From contig NC_135358.1 in the NCBI RefSeq assembly GCF_051622035.1, positions 14,012,001 to 14,076,000 on the forward strand: DNA of 64,000 nucleotides, written 5' to 3'. The translations under genes and the position numbers were made by a program. The notes beneath the pieces were generated by a model that had not been told where the DNA came from, made no database searches, and saw only the letters and a list, made by a program, of their open reading frames with translations. The DNA comes from Arctopsyche grandis. Taxonomy: Eukaryota; Arthropoda; Insecta; Trichoptera; Hydropsychidae. Shown piece after piece: positions 1 through 15,100 of this stretch. Positions within the stretch are counted from its first letter, which is position 1; every line of letters starts with the position of its first letter.

Positions 1-2030
<2,030 letters not shown>

Positions 2031-2033
2031 GTT

Positions 2034-2450
2034 TTGCTAGCGATGACGGCTCTAGGACGCGATGAAATGTCCAGACACGAGCTTAAGACATTGAGGTTTG
2101 GAATGATGCAAAAAGTTCAATACACTCAAATAGGTATGGAACGCTGTACGCTCGGTATAACAAAGAGAGAGAGGAAACGGAATTCGTTGATGAAAAGTAT
2201 GAAAATAGCAGCGAGTATGGTGGAGAGAGTAAAGATATTGAAATTTTTAATGAACGGGTCACGTAGCTAGAGGATCGGACGAAAGAAGTGCTCAAATGGT
2301 ACCCGAGAGATTGTAAAAGAGTGAAATAAAGGTAGTTGGGTGGATGAAATAAGATAAATGTGTAAGATGAAATGGATGAGTGTTGCTCAACGCGTATGTA
2401 GACGAATGGACAATGCATGAATAAAGTGAATGGCTGTAAAAGATTATAAA
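2034..2450 (+). mobile_element. RTE-like LINE, degraded 3' fragment
   Basis: The translation contains a run resembling the C-terminal end of insect RTE-type reverse-transcriptase proteins: YTQIGMERCTLGITKRER, then RVKILKF, then in a shifted frame KEVLKWYPRDCKR and a final QW-like tail. The same block, better preserved, occurs on the minus strand at 15640-16100, which supports the call. Frame changes and stops show that it is dead. Only the last part of the element is present, as expected for 5' truncation. Confidence 0.6.
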
Positions 2451-4570
2451 AAAAAATCACTTTAAATTCAATCGGTGGCGCTAGTATATAAAGAGGGTCA
2501 ACGGATAAAAATATTTTTTTTCAATTTCATAAAAGTTGATTATAAAGATAAAATACAATTTTCTTTTATTATTATAAAGCTCTTGTATCATTGCGGTCGT
2601 AGTTTATAGAAAACTTTAATAGGTTTTGCGACATGAAATCCGAGATTATCTTCCATATAGGAATAATATCCGATTGCTCAATTATTGGTTGCCCTGGTGA
2701 CTTACAGTCAGTCCGCATGAAGTATCCCGTCAAAGTTATGTAAAATCTTATATAAAGTCCCGTAATAAATTAAACTATGAATTATGAATTCAAATTATGT
2801 TTGTAAAGCATGTATGAGATAATGGTCAAGTAAATGAATCTTTTTATAAGACATTAAATCTGTTGTTGTTTTTTTTTTAATTTCTGACAAAAATCTTACT
2901 CTACAAGCATGCGTAGTTCTACGCGTAAGCAAAGTATGTTTAATTATTATTTATTGGGCATACGCAACATTTGAGTATTTTTTGCTATAGCTTTTGACAG
3001 CTGCTATAGAAGCTATTTCATATTTTGGCATTCAAAATTAGCGTACCTTATTAGCTACCTCCCAATTAGTCCGTAAAAACGAAGCTTTACCTTCTCTTTG
3101 ACATTTCATATAAACTCCGGATAAATAAATACTACATTATAGCATGAATTTATGTATTTTCAATACATTTCACCCCATAGCATTTGAAAGCGATTATATA
3201 TATAGTATAAAAACGTTTTAAATCGATCAGAAGAATGCAGGAATATTGCTTGAACCATTAGCAAAGTGAAACATAAAAGCCTTGTAAATAGCTCGATGTT
3301 TTAAATCAAATACTGTTTTTCATATAAATGAGAATTCAAATAGATATATAATAAATACAGATTATGTACATACCGTTCTTTCTTACAATACATAATACAA
3401 TAATAATTGTGAAGCACAATTCAGTTTTAATTTTAATTAGTCTATTACAGTAAAATAAAATAAAGAGCTAACCACCTGTCCAAATTAGGACGAACAGCAC
3501 GGTAAAACACGAACACGCAAAGCGCTCTCGGGCGAACACGGATACGTTTTTCACTCGAATTGCTCTTCAAAAAGTTCACAATATGTACTAAGCTCACCGG
3601 TTTTTTATTAGCGAGCACGTTACAAGTAAATCACCGGCCTAAAACATGTGAATGTGAAATGGTGCTTGAATGATATGTAGAATAATATCAAACGAGTTTA
3701 CGTAAGTACGAAAAAATAAAATAAAAATACAATAGAACTTGAGTGCAGAAAATGTTGTCATTCATGTAAAGTGCGTATAGTGTGTGGTCAGTGGTCGGCA
3801 ACCTTATGAAGCATTCAGTAAATTTCCCCAACTTTTTCAACTGTCAGTGTTTGAGTGGGTAAAAGCATTATTCCCCTCCTCCTTTTCCATCCATATTTCA
3901 TATGGATGGAAATATTTTACGAACATATTTTACTAGAAAAATGGCTATATCATAAATCATTTTTAATTACTTCGGTGTATACGACCTTTATAAACTTTAG
4001 AAATATGCGCCGCAGACGAAAACATTCTTATCTGTGATCTTTAAACAAACAATAGTATGGTTTGTTTTTATTAAAGTTTAAATAACAATAAAATGGATTT
4101 ATACACATAGTTTCATATGCATAAGTAAAATGTACTTATGAGTCACTTAGTAACCGTCAGTTCAAATGCACATTGGTTGCTGACCACTGTTTTAGAGTCT
4201 AAGAAGCATATATGTAATATACTATATACATAGTACATACAAACATATGTAGCTCTATGTATGTAAAAACCATCAAGGAAAATTGCTCTAAATGTAAATG
4301 CTCCATTACGTTGAATATTAAAATATGTACCTCAACTTCGTACTTAATCATTTATGTACATATTAGAATATAAATGTGGTATTTTTTTATTTCAAGAATG
4401 GGTTTTTAATGTTACTGTCGGTTGGCTTAAAACTCAATTATAAATACATATAAGTATTTACGTGTACATATAGAAGTCTTGTACTCATACGAGTAATATG
4501 ATTTTTATTTGGAAAATAATATTTTCGCGGATTTAATGTAATACAATATTTAAGTATATGCAGCACATAC
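2451..4570. other. Intergenic, nothing recognised
   Basis: No reading frame with protein-family resemblance was found. The stretch is AT-rich with poly-T runs. A slightly GC-richer segment at about 3470-3660 could be an upstream exon or promoter of a gene outside the window, but nothing in it decides this. Confidence 0.5.
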
Positions 4571-4571
4571 A

Positions 4572-4884
4572 TGCTTGCGCTAATCCTAACCACCGAGGGT
4601 TTCATAGGCTCAAGCCCCGGGTTGACTTCGATTCAAAATAATTTATTCGGAATTTCTGTAGTACTGCTGGTCACACATGGATATTTGTGAATCCAAGTCG
4701 ATCGTTTCCTATCAGAGTTTGCCAATTTATCTGATTTAATTGTTAATTAAACTTTTCCTCGTCAAATTGGTAAAATTATCCTATCCAATACAATGTCACC
4801 ACTATTTGAAAATGATTTCAAATTTACAATCTATAAATGAATATATGTACTAGTTTAATACCATAGGTGTCGCTCAGGCGCAAC
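4572..4884 (+). mobile_element. tRNA-derived SINE, copy 1
   Basis: About 310 bp match the element at 32313-32606 in order. Shared blocks are a tRNA-like B-box region (GGGTTGACTTCGATT here), AATTTCTGTAGTACTGCTGG, CCTATCAGAGTTTGCCAATT, ATGTCACCACTATTTGAA, and an end near AATGGCATCAT. The A-box half of the tRNA-like head is more decayed here than in the second copy. There is no coding capacity. A dispersed repeat with a Pol III type head and an unrelated body is the usual SINE architecture. Confidence 0.65.
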
Positions 4885-4976
4885 CTGTAATGGCATCATG
4901 GAAAATGCAAATATTAAAATAAATTATACGCATACATATGTATATACGTATTTATTTATATCAAAATTGAATAATG

Positions 4977-4978
4977 TA

Positions 4979-5040
<62 letters not shown>
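4977..5040. repeat. (TA)n microsatellite
   Basis: A TA dinucleotide tract of about 60 bp immediately follows SINE copy 1 and its short AT-rich flank. The Ile/Tyr frames across it are artefacts. Confidence 0.95.
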
Positions 5041-5041
<1 letters not shown>

Positions 5042-8000
5042 CATTTATTATCTATTTTATTTATATGGACGATGGGGATCGCAGTATTCTCCCTATCGTC
5101 TGGAATAAAAAAAGTTATTTGTATTATTTTTATTATATGCAAACCCTTTTAGCAAAAATGGAATTTTGATTAAAATTATATTAAATTACACACATTTTAT
5201 ACTATTTTTCAAAACCCACTTACCTCGTAATATTTACATATAATTAAAATTCTAAACAAAAAAATTTTCTGTACCCATTATATAAGCGGCGGAAGTCCAA
5301 TTTTCTCAATTTATTTGAAAATTGAGTTTTATTTATTTTTTATTATATGTATTTGAAAGTGGCTTCAGTTCCAAAAACACTATTACTGTTCGACTTAATT
5401 CACAAATTTTTATCATTTATATTAATTCGATATGTCAAGAATCTTGGAAAAGCAGAATAAACGTATAACAGGTCACCAGTATTTTTAAATACTTATAAAC
5501 GTATTTAATTAATGTTTTTCGAAATATTTCTCAAAATGAAGAAAAGTGGACTTATGCCACATTCAAATATAATAGCTCAAATATTATAAAATGTTTTCAT
5601 CCTGTCTGAACATGCTTCGCTTTCTTTCCATTTCCCTTTGCAAACAATCCCGTAGAAATACGAAAAAAAAACAACATCAGGTGAAATTTTGAGATGACTG
5701 TTAGAATGAGCAACACACATTGTTCGTAAAATAACCTTTGATACTGAACTTCAAACTGTAAAGTCGATAATATTAATATCAAGTGATTGGAATAGTGTTA
5801 TCGGACTAATCTCCGCTTGATTGTAATTACCGCTCAAAACTGCGCTATAAACTGGAAATTCGTACCGATAGTGAATTAATTCGGTAATGCAAGTATGTAT
5901 TGAGATTTTTCACGTCATCGACGAATTTATCGAACGATATTAAAGCAGAAACAAAACACGACCGTCAATTACCCCGAAATGAAATCACCGCGGCTGTATT
6001 GATGTGTTCACATTTGAGAAAATCGCGAAACTTAAAACGACATTCAGATCGAACAAACAGGAAATCAAAACGAATAATAATTTCAAACATAATTAATACA
6101 TACTTGATATCAAAACATAATGTGTATTATTGAGTGATTTCAATAGATCAATATAACGCACTGATCTAATTTTTAAAACTCCAGCCAAGTATACATACAT
6201 AGAATTATGAAAATCTGATTATTGTAAAACGCAGATGCTGCGAAAGATGTTTCTCACATCGTCGATTGTTCTAATAACCGTCAGACTTTATCATTTCCGA
6301 AAGAAGTTATTTTTTTCGGTAAGGTTAAAGTTAAAGCTTTATCATCGAGGGTTATCTGTAACAGACAAGCGTTTCATGGAACCCGTTGCCACTCAAATAA
6401 GAGTATGTGAATCATTACGGAACATACATACTTGAATCCAGTTTATTTTGCAGTTTGAATGAGAATAATCACAAACAAAATTAGAATTGTATATTTGTAG
6501 ACATTCTTCCACATATCATATAGTTAGAAAAACTAATTTCGCCGCGTACCAATTTTCCAAAGCAATCTTACATATGTACGTTGAACAACGTTCATATCAT
6601 TATTAGTCTATTATTTATTAAAAAGCTTGAACTTCCCTGAGAAATGTCCGACGTGTTAAAATCTGGGTTTTTATTGTTTCGGGGTGTGTTAAAAAAATTA
6701 AAGAAACAATTAACCATTATTTTAACGTGTCATCATACTGAGAACAATTGGTAGGTGTGGTTGAGATGAACCAAGCTGTTGAATTATACTAAATTTAAAT
6801 CTATTGTTTTACTGTTTTATTTTCAAAGATCATTATACATATCTTGTGTGGTCGTGTTTTATATATGTATGCATATATATGGAAAAAAAAGATTGTTACA
6901 ATTTAAAAATAAATATCTACTTTACGAAGGTACATTTGTTTGTGCAAATATCTTACAATTCGTTGGCAAACATTTTTCGAAATATATTTCATTTAATTAC
7001 ATTGTTTGATTTCATAAAATCTAAAGAATGTATTCATTTAATCATTTTCAAAGCTAAAAGCTTTTGATTTGTCGTTTTAATTTATTTTACTTTGAAATTG
7101 ATCAAACAAAATTTTACCCTCATCAAATTCTTACTGGGAAAATGAGAATAAACATCCTTTTTCCAATCTCTTATTCATTCTGTTCATTCCCTACACCACA
7201 CAAATTTTATTAAAACAATATTTTCAATTTCGGATTGTTCACAAAAAAAAAAACATGCGATCATTTACTCTAATATATGTATGTACATATATTTCCGGAA
7301 CGATGCCGAATATGTTTTTTTTTTTCAATTTGTAAAATGTGAATTAAAGCTTTTATGAGATGAATTCTATTCGTAATCAGTATCTGTATTAAAGTATGAA
7401 TGTACATACATATATATGTATGTATGTATGTACACATTTCTAGAGTGAGTTGTTCAAAACCTAAAGCTAATTTCATTTTATCTTACAATACAGTGTATTA
7501 CAATAATACATCCATCTATATTAAACTTTATATAATTATATATTAAACTATGTATATATGACTTTATATAACTCGTACATTATATTGTATGTGTCATCGA
7601 GACGCACGTTCACAATTCTTGAAGACATTTTAAAAACAATATTTTCTTCGTCCAAAAGAAACTTATATTTTTACTTTGAAACTTGAAATTTATCACAAAA
7701 GTTCAAACACATACATAAAATATTTAATAATGGGGAATAAAAGTTTTGACGCAATTCTCACAACGGATACAAACTTTTAATTCGGTCTTGCCGTACAATT
7801 AAAAACTTTATGTCAAATATTTGGAAAAAATGTTCTTGTTAGAACAATTTACGAACACATTCATAAAAGTAAAAAAAAATAAAATAAAAAAATACATACA
7901 TATGTAGACACAATGATTTATCTTTAATTTGAATTGTTTGTACTCGTAAATTTTAACGTAGATATGTACGTATGTACATATGTACATACATACATACATA

Positions 8001-9640
8001 TGCATGTATGTATATACATCCATAAACAGAACTACATGTCATTGTAAATGATTTAAATCGACATTATTCGCCGATGGAATAGAAATAACTTTTAGACCAT
8101 TTTAAAAATAACTAGAGTCGAAAAAATGACATGTGACGTGCACCTTACGGTCGTCAACTCGTTTTAAAGGGTTTCCCTCGTTATATGGGGGTGAGATAGA
8201 CCGACATACGTCGTTTATTTTTCCACAAACGTGTAATGTTTCATCTGACCGAAACGAACTGACGAATTCCTTTAATGAATACACATATATGTATGTATGT
8301 ATAATATGTTCGTATTTTCCAATAACATCGTTTCCAAGAATGTAGACAGTTAAATTCCGCCAAATAAAACTCTTCTTAACTATAAATAATATGCCAGAAT
8401 AGAATTACATATGTATGTAGGTATGTACATATGTATATTCAATCGTATTAAGATACAAATTACAAATGGGACCCGACCAATTAGCATTGAACTAATATTG
8501 TGCGCTTTATACAAAAGTAGCAAAAAAGGGAGCGCGGATTTCACTAGTGGTTCTCAATAGATTTACATAAAAATATATGTATGTAGATACTTTGAAAATT
8601 CACACAAATTGACACTGAAAAAAATTAAAGGTTTTTTTTTTACTTATCTACTTATATTATAAAATTCGCATAAAATAAAATAAAAAAAATATTAAAATAA
8701 AATTCGCATATATTATAATGACGTTCTTTGGAACACGTTCTTTGTTATATCTACATATATACACATAATACATAATATTTTCCTAATTTATTGTGAATGT
8801 GAATAAAAATACGCTTTTACATACAATTTCAGCGTGACTATAATATTTTACTTTAACTGCATATATACATACATACATAAAGTATATATGTTTGTATATA
8901 CAAAGTGTCGCTAGATGAAATACATATTGTGATCGAGATAAAATTCAATCTCAAAATTGTGACTAATTTTTACTCAGTGTCGATCACTGATTTCATGATT
9001 TTTCATGATTTTTTTTATAAAATGTGTACTTGGATGTGTGCCTGTATACATATTTTGTAGACAATTCCAACACTGTTAATCCTATCACACTGAAACTGAG
9101 AATCAGTCGATGAAATTATTTTCGTTATTTTTAATATTATACCGGACCGTCTCATTTGCACTTGATTGGGTTGTCCGAATCCTAAAATGAATTATTCAAA
9201 CTATGAGTTCGACATCAATTTACTAGCAGAATTAGCAAAATTCATCAACTGAACGACCTACACTTCCGTATTCAAGTGGATACACATCCTCGACGACTTA
9301 CAGCCTCATCCAAAAAGGATAAGAGACAAAATATGTACATACATACATATATACATTTTACCGTTTATCTAATATATAATTTCGAAAGAGACTTTGTATG
9401 TAAGGTTTAATGTAACTACATATGTACGTAAGGTTTGTGGGGAACATCGAAAACATATCAAAGTTTCTATGACGACGATATCGATATCGTATTTTCGATT
9501 CGAATAAATTTAAGCTGTTTATATTACAAATACCGAGCGAAGCCGGGTAAAACCATTAGTAATATGTATATATTTATAAATACGTACATACATATATACC
9601 GTTGTTGAAAATGAATATTTTTATTTATTGATTTATTAAT
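5041..9640. other. Intergenic, no gene supported
   Basis: A long AT-rich stretch without any frame resembling a known protein. Visible structure is limited to clusters of alternating TACATA/TATGTA words (for example 7965-8020 and 8405-8435) and poly-A/T runs. The piece at 8980-9110 resembles 14190-14330 (see the 14 kb array). A Helitron-like tail is possible at 9528-9557 but weak. Confidence 0.5.
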
Positions 9641-9659
9641 AAGATCACTTCACGTCGAC

Positions 9660-10145
9660 TACGTAGCAGACATGCGTCCCGTCCCGGTTCGATCCCACGA
9701 AAATACGGCAGCGCTGAGTTTGAGAAGTGCTGCTAAAAATATAGATGGATAGCGGCTGTGGGCCGGTTGAAGAGGCTCATTACTCGCCAAAGTGGAGAAA
9801 CGAGAGTCGATTTAAATTACAAACAGGCTTTTCTCGGTGGTACGAGTGCTTTTTTGCAGCGAGGCCGCTGAAGGAGCCGACTCGATGAATGGCGGCCGGT
9901 GTTGCCCGGTGGCCAGCAGACGGCCGATGGACTTTTTATCTCGATCGAAACGAACAAGGACTACCACTGTGCCCCAGTCACCGACAACACAACAACTGAA
10001 ATGTATCCGAATTGCGCATCTACCCGGAGCAACGAATCCTCCACATCTACTATGTGCATATGCACATAGTAGTTCGATCCAACTCGCCACTGAACGAATA
10101 TCAAAATTGGTACCAAGAAGACTTTGTAAGCATATTATACCCATT
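9660..10145. other. Isolated GC-richer patch with perfect palindrome
   Basis: This segment is clearly more GC-rich than its surroundings. It contains open frames on both strands (9837-10148 plus, 9812-10144 minus), but neither resembles a known family. A string GGTTCGATCCC near 9693 looks like a tRNA B box without a matching tRNA fold. A perfect 26-bp palindrome lies at 10047-10072. It could be an unrecognised exon or promoter, or an old mobile element. Confidence 0.35.
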
Positions 10146-12026
10146 TAATAAAATAATTATAGTAAAAAAAAAAACATCTATATCCTATTGAATGCTGACT
10201 AACGACGGTCGGCGTTTTGCCAACAAGTCCATGGGCCTGAAAACCGCCAATAGGCGTTGTATTTTGAGCAGGTACAAAGTAGCATTGAAAAAATATGCAT
10301 TGAACATGGATCGTGTAATCCTGTGTCATTCATTTGTCAACTTTTATAAAGACTGGTTTACAACGGAATTTCTGAATTTATAAACATAGCAGAGTTTCCC
10401 GATGGAAATCCCTAACTCCTGAGTATTTTAGAATGTGGCTTGGCGTTTAGATTGCGAGCATAATATATTAACAACAATGAAGATGGAACTAGTTTTTTGG
10501 AAAACTATGTACATATATTCATTAATAGACTTATTTTATATTGTTGCAAGATATATTAGAGTCTAAACACACCTTTACAAAACTCTAAATCCTAGTGATC
10601 TAGGGTTTGTTTGTACTAGCTACAATTTTTATACCTGATTTCTATTGGATTTCTAAATAATTCTTGTTGGAAATGTTGGCGAAATTTTCAGCGTAGCGGA
10701 CTTTCAACAGAAAAGACGTCAATATTATTAAATAATTACTATTAATAAATAAATAAATCACCAAAACAACGATAATATGTACATTTTCAGCAAAAGTATA
10801 AAAGCATTATTTGGCCTTTATTGACACTAAGCAAAATGGTATAATTGTTTTCGAGTAATGGATTTTACCTACTTATGACATAATAACATTTAGTGAAAGA
10901 TCCGTTCTGGTGTTCAGAATGGTCAGTTCCCTCGTCACAATATTCAAAACAAATTAGTAAAATAACCCTTGGCTGATTCAAGCAGGTAACAAGCGAACAG
11001 TTAAAAGTACGAGATTAGTGCATTTTTACATCGCTATAAAAGATAAAATCTTTCACATTTACCTATTTGCAAATTTGCTTTGAAAATTTTATCTTAAAAT
11101 TGCAAATGTGATGCACGTGCTATTCGTATTCCTAGAATAATTCAACTGTACGAAATTTTATTGGTCGAGAGGTGGAGGAAGGAACAACATGTACGTTTTT
11201 CCTAGGTGTATTCCTACAGCTGACCACCTATTGTCGAAATATTTTACAATTGAAAATACACTTCAACTATGACTGTGGTGTCAGATTAGATGGAATATAT
11301 TCCAACTAGTCAAAATATATTATAACTAGAAGATACACTTCAACTGTAACATATATACACAATAAATTAATTGTACTAATAATATAGTTTAATAATTTAA
11401 TTTAATTTAATTGAAAATAAATAAATAGATTGTGAGCGGAAACCGTTTTGATAAAATAATTTAGAATAATATATATACATATAACGGCAAAAACATCGAT
11501 TGAATTGAACAGAAGCGTTTTATCAATAGAAAACTTTTACAAATTGGCAGATAAACTTTTCAAACGCAAACAGAGAAACACACTTTTATATTATATAGCT
11601 ATGGGTTTAGGTACATATGTACATATGTAAATAAACGTACATATTCATACGAATAAATTCCACGACTCTTACGATTCGTTAGACGACGAAAAATATTTTA
11701 CGCGGGATGAATAGCATAGAAGATCCAACAATCAACCCCTACTCGTTCGGTATTCGTTCGAAAAGATAGGAAATAACTAAAATAAAGACGGGGAAAATGT
11801 GTCGACGAAGATTATCACTTCTTATATTCTACTTGCCTTTTCAATCTTAGAAAATATGTATTATACTATGACTTGGAAGTAAGCAAAAGTCAACCTATAA
11901 TTGAATCCATTCATCGCACCTCAAACGTATCAAGTATGTAAATAAATAGTACATATTCTATCTTTTCATTAAAACACTAACCCCACAAACTTTCCAAATA
12001 ATTTAATGAACATCTTTATTATTATA

Positions 12027-12056
12027 CTAGTGAATAGCCCGATGAAACATCATCGC
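12027..12056 (-). mobile_element. Helitron-like 3' terminus
   Basis: Read on the minus strand, a short hairpin (arms CGATGA and TCATCG, plus positions 12040-12055) is followed 9 nt later by CTAG and then T. A small hairpin shortly before a CTRR end is the hallmark of Helitron 3' termini. The body would extend to the right. No helicase coding sequence is visible, so any element is non-autonomous or truncated. A second such end lies at 37838-37867. Confidence 0.4.
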
Positions 12057-12129
12057 ATGGGTTATATAAAAGAAATTATTATATAAAAGAAATTAATATT
12101 TTGTAGCGGCTCCTTTCGATTTTATAACT

Positions 12130-12345
12130 TATTTTATTCGGTTTGGCATAGAATCTACTAAAGTTTTGAAATTTTCGATTGGGAAGTCTTCGTACCATAT
12201 ATTTTCTATTATTTCTTTCAACGATTTAAGAGTATTAACATTGTTCTTCCTTATCCTGTACTTGATACACATCCATAAATTTTCGATTGGATTTAAATCG
12301 GGACTATTGCCAGGCCATGGTAGTGTCTTGTAAATAGTCCCGAAC
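12130..12345 (-). mobile_element. Tc1/mariner transposase, C-terminal fragment
   Basis: The minus-strand translation reads LPWPGNSPDLNPIENLW, then WMCIKYRI and a short tail ending NFKTLVDSMPNRIK. The SPDLNPIENLW block is the conserved region around the last catalytic acidic residue of Tc1-like DD34E transposases, and the tail matches where these proteins end. Nothing of the DNA-binding domain or the first two catalytic Asp residues lies upstream (above 12345), so this is a 5'-truncated fossil of about 70 codons. Confidence 0.8.
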
Positions 12346-12359
12346 GTATATATGTACAT

Positions 12360-14150
12360 ATATGTATCTATATTTGAAATGAAAATTTATTGGAGCGAAT
12401 GAAATACTCTAATTAATTGTAAAATATTATATTTGGATTAAGAGGATGCCTCTGGTTATTCAAATAATTAACCTTTATTAAATTATTTCCACGAGAATTG
12501 TCATGACCGCAAATTATAATGGGGCCGCGTTTACAAACTTCATCAGTAAAATACCTTTTGTTAAGTAATATGAATAATAATCTCTTCTCGGACATATACA
12601 TACATATGTACATACATCATCAAGCCGGAGCGTTAAACGCGAATTTTGGATTTTCATCAATGAACTTAGTGATAAACTTTCATCGTATCAAGGGAACGTT
12701 AAATAAAAATTTATCGATTTTAAAAAATGTCCTATGCCTCCAACCAATCGATTTATCTCGACAAAAATTTCGAGATTTTTTTTTAAAAAGCTCGATGATA
12801 GTTTCAATATTTTACTATTTTTTAAAAATAATATTCACCCATTTAAATTAACTTGGGTACGAAGGCTTTCCAGTAAATACAACAACGAAAATCAAAAGCG
12901 TGCGTTTTTCGCTCAGGTGTAATGTACATATATTATACATGTACATTACACATATGTATGTATGTACATTATATACGTGTAATTCATATGTAATTTCATT
13001 ATATGTAAAATTGCAAAAGCAGTTGTTCAATTTTAAAAGGATTGAGTTTCAAAGCGACTAATAAAAATCAATAAATAAATTGATATTGAATATTTTAGTA
13101 TAAATTTGAACCGGATATTACAGAAACACTTGGCGTAAAAATGATGGAACGTATTCCAACAGTCTATTTATGAATGAATAAATATTGAAAGTTCGTAAAA
13201 TTCCATTAATGTATTATTTCAACAGATTGTACCATGTTTTTGATTGAAGTTCAACAATTAAAGTGAAAAATCAACAGTGAAAAAATAACTAAAGGGCTTT
13301 TTTTAAGAACAGTTGCAAGCAAGCGGTGCAGCCGCTGTTGATGATTTTGAAATTGTTTTCGTTAGTTAAAAAAAGAATATAACTTTAGGTTTTTAATATT
13401 CGGTTAAAAATGGAAAAACTAGGGTATTTAAAAATTTTCATATACACACATTGTGCACATTGAAGTTTATTGATTTTACTGAAATGTATACCTAATTAAA
13501 ATATGTATATAGCAGACTTATATATTTTACTTTAAATCTAATTATGAAAATGTTTAACCTCTTACTTAGATATATTATTTTACTTTAAATCTAATTTTGA
13601 AAATGTTTAACCTCGTGTGTACATACATATAATTGAAATAGGATCATACTTTATTGAAAAACAGAGGCTCACAACTCTCTTAACCCGTGATAAACGCATC
13701 ACATGAAGACTTCGGGCGCAAACACACAGAGAGGCACGGCAACCGGTCCTTTGTCAAGTTGTTTTGACGTAGGTTTGACAGAGATCTATCGATAACGGTG
13801 GTTCTCATATTTGGAGAAAATTGTCGAAATAATAAAATCGTAGGAATTAATAAAATTAACAATAACAAGAAGACACGCCTATCACAGCTGGACTTTAACC
13901 TAGGCGTGCAACGCTGCATTTTTGAGTGTATCCTTTGATGCGTGATTTATCTTCAATCTTCGATCCATCACAAAGCTAAAAAGTTAGTTAAATTTGCACT
14001 GGTGAATCTGTTAGTTATAGCATCGAAGGAATCAGAAGCCATTTTTTTAATATCAGACACATTTTGATTTGATTTTTTTTTTGGTTGGTAAAATTATATA
14101 ATTTTTACTTTATCTATGTATGTACTTAGTAATAGATGAAGTTTTATGTT
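12360..14150. other. Intergenic, no gene supported
   Basis: AT-rich DNA with TACATA-type words near 12930-12985. A minus-strand frame at 13680-13919 has a hydrophobic run, but no family resemblance and no splice context, so it is not called. A direct duplication of about 45 bp (ATATATTTTACTTTAAATCTAATT-like) occurs at about 13519-13612. Confidence 0.5.
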
Positions 14151-14189
14151 CATGCGAAAATTCGAACTCGAGTTTTTTACTGATTCGAA

Positions 14190-15100
14190 CTCAGAATCGA
14201 TTACTGATCAGTGATCACGTTTTCATGATTTAGAAAAAATGTGTGTCCGTGTATTTTGGGGATTTTTTGAACACCGTTAGTCGTATCGAACTGAAACTTA
14301 GTATCGGTTACTGAAATACTTATCGAAATGACGTAATTTTTTTGAAAAGTTGACCGGAAATGGTACCTCCCCTTATAGGTATCCTCTTTTTTTAAGTTTT
14401 TGAATTAAATTATCTCCCAAGCCGCTAATTGAATCGGACTGAAATTTTTTACATGTAATAAAAATAATAATTTTTATAACCTTATATTTTTTAAATATTT
14501 TTATCTGAACCGGAAGTAGTACTTTTATTCTAGAGAATCGAGGTTTTTTTATGTTTTTCTCAGAAACCTTTTAGTTTATTGAATTCAAATTTCATACCTA
14601 AAAATTTAAGCGTAATACCAAGTTATGTATAAAATTTGGTAAGCATCTGTCAACCGGAAGTGGCAGTTTACTCTTGTTCGATTTTTCTTCCACTATTTTT
14701 TTCGACCTCTTAAACATATGTCTTCTTCACTAAAAAATTCAAGTATAATTTTTGTATCAATGTGATGAAAATAAAAAAGAAATCGCTAAATTTAATAAAC
14801 CGGAAGTGAGATTTTTTCCTCTTAAAAAGGTCAAAAATGTTGTGGCCACTATACTGTCCACATCCTTAAACGTATTAAGCTGAAAATTTATATTTGTATT
14901 CTTTATGTAATAACTTAGAGCTGCTAAGGTTTTGGCCAGAATTTGTAAACCGGAAGTAGTATTTTTTTTTTAAACAATATTTCATTATTTTATTTTGGCC
15001 TTTTAAATTATTTTAATCTTTTTGATATTTATTGTGTATAGTAATTTTAAGTAATAAAAAAATTTGAACAAAATCTGACAACCGAAAGTAGAACTTTTGT
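14190..15100. repeat. Degenerate ~145-bp tandem array marked by CCGGAAGT
   Basis: Six spaced copies of an ACCGGAAGT-like word followed by a T-rich run lie at about 14352, 14510, 14653, 14800, 14950 and 15081. Spacing is 158, 143, 147, 150 and 131 bp. Between them recur loosely similar phrases such as GAACTGAAATTT and AAATTTGGTAAG. The first part of the array (14190-14330) resembles 8980-9110. There is no coding capacity. It looks like an old, strongly diverged satellite or a multimerised element remnant. Confidence 0.6.

Noticed and set aside
9688-9705. GGTTCGATCCC resembling a tRNA B box
   Set aside because: No A box at the right distance and no cloverleaf can be drawn. No tRNA gene is called.
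13680-13919. A minus-strand 79-codon frame with a hydrophobic Leu/Ile run, possibly a secreted or membrane peptide
   Set aside because: No homology, no splice or promoter context, and surroundings that look like repeat DNA.
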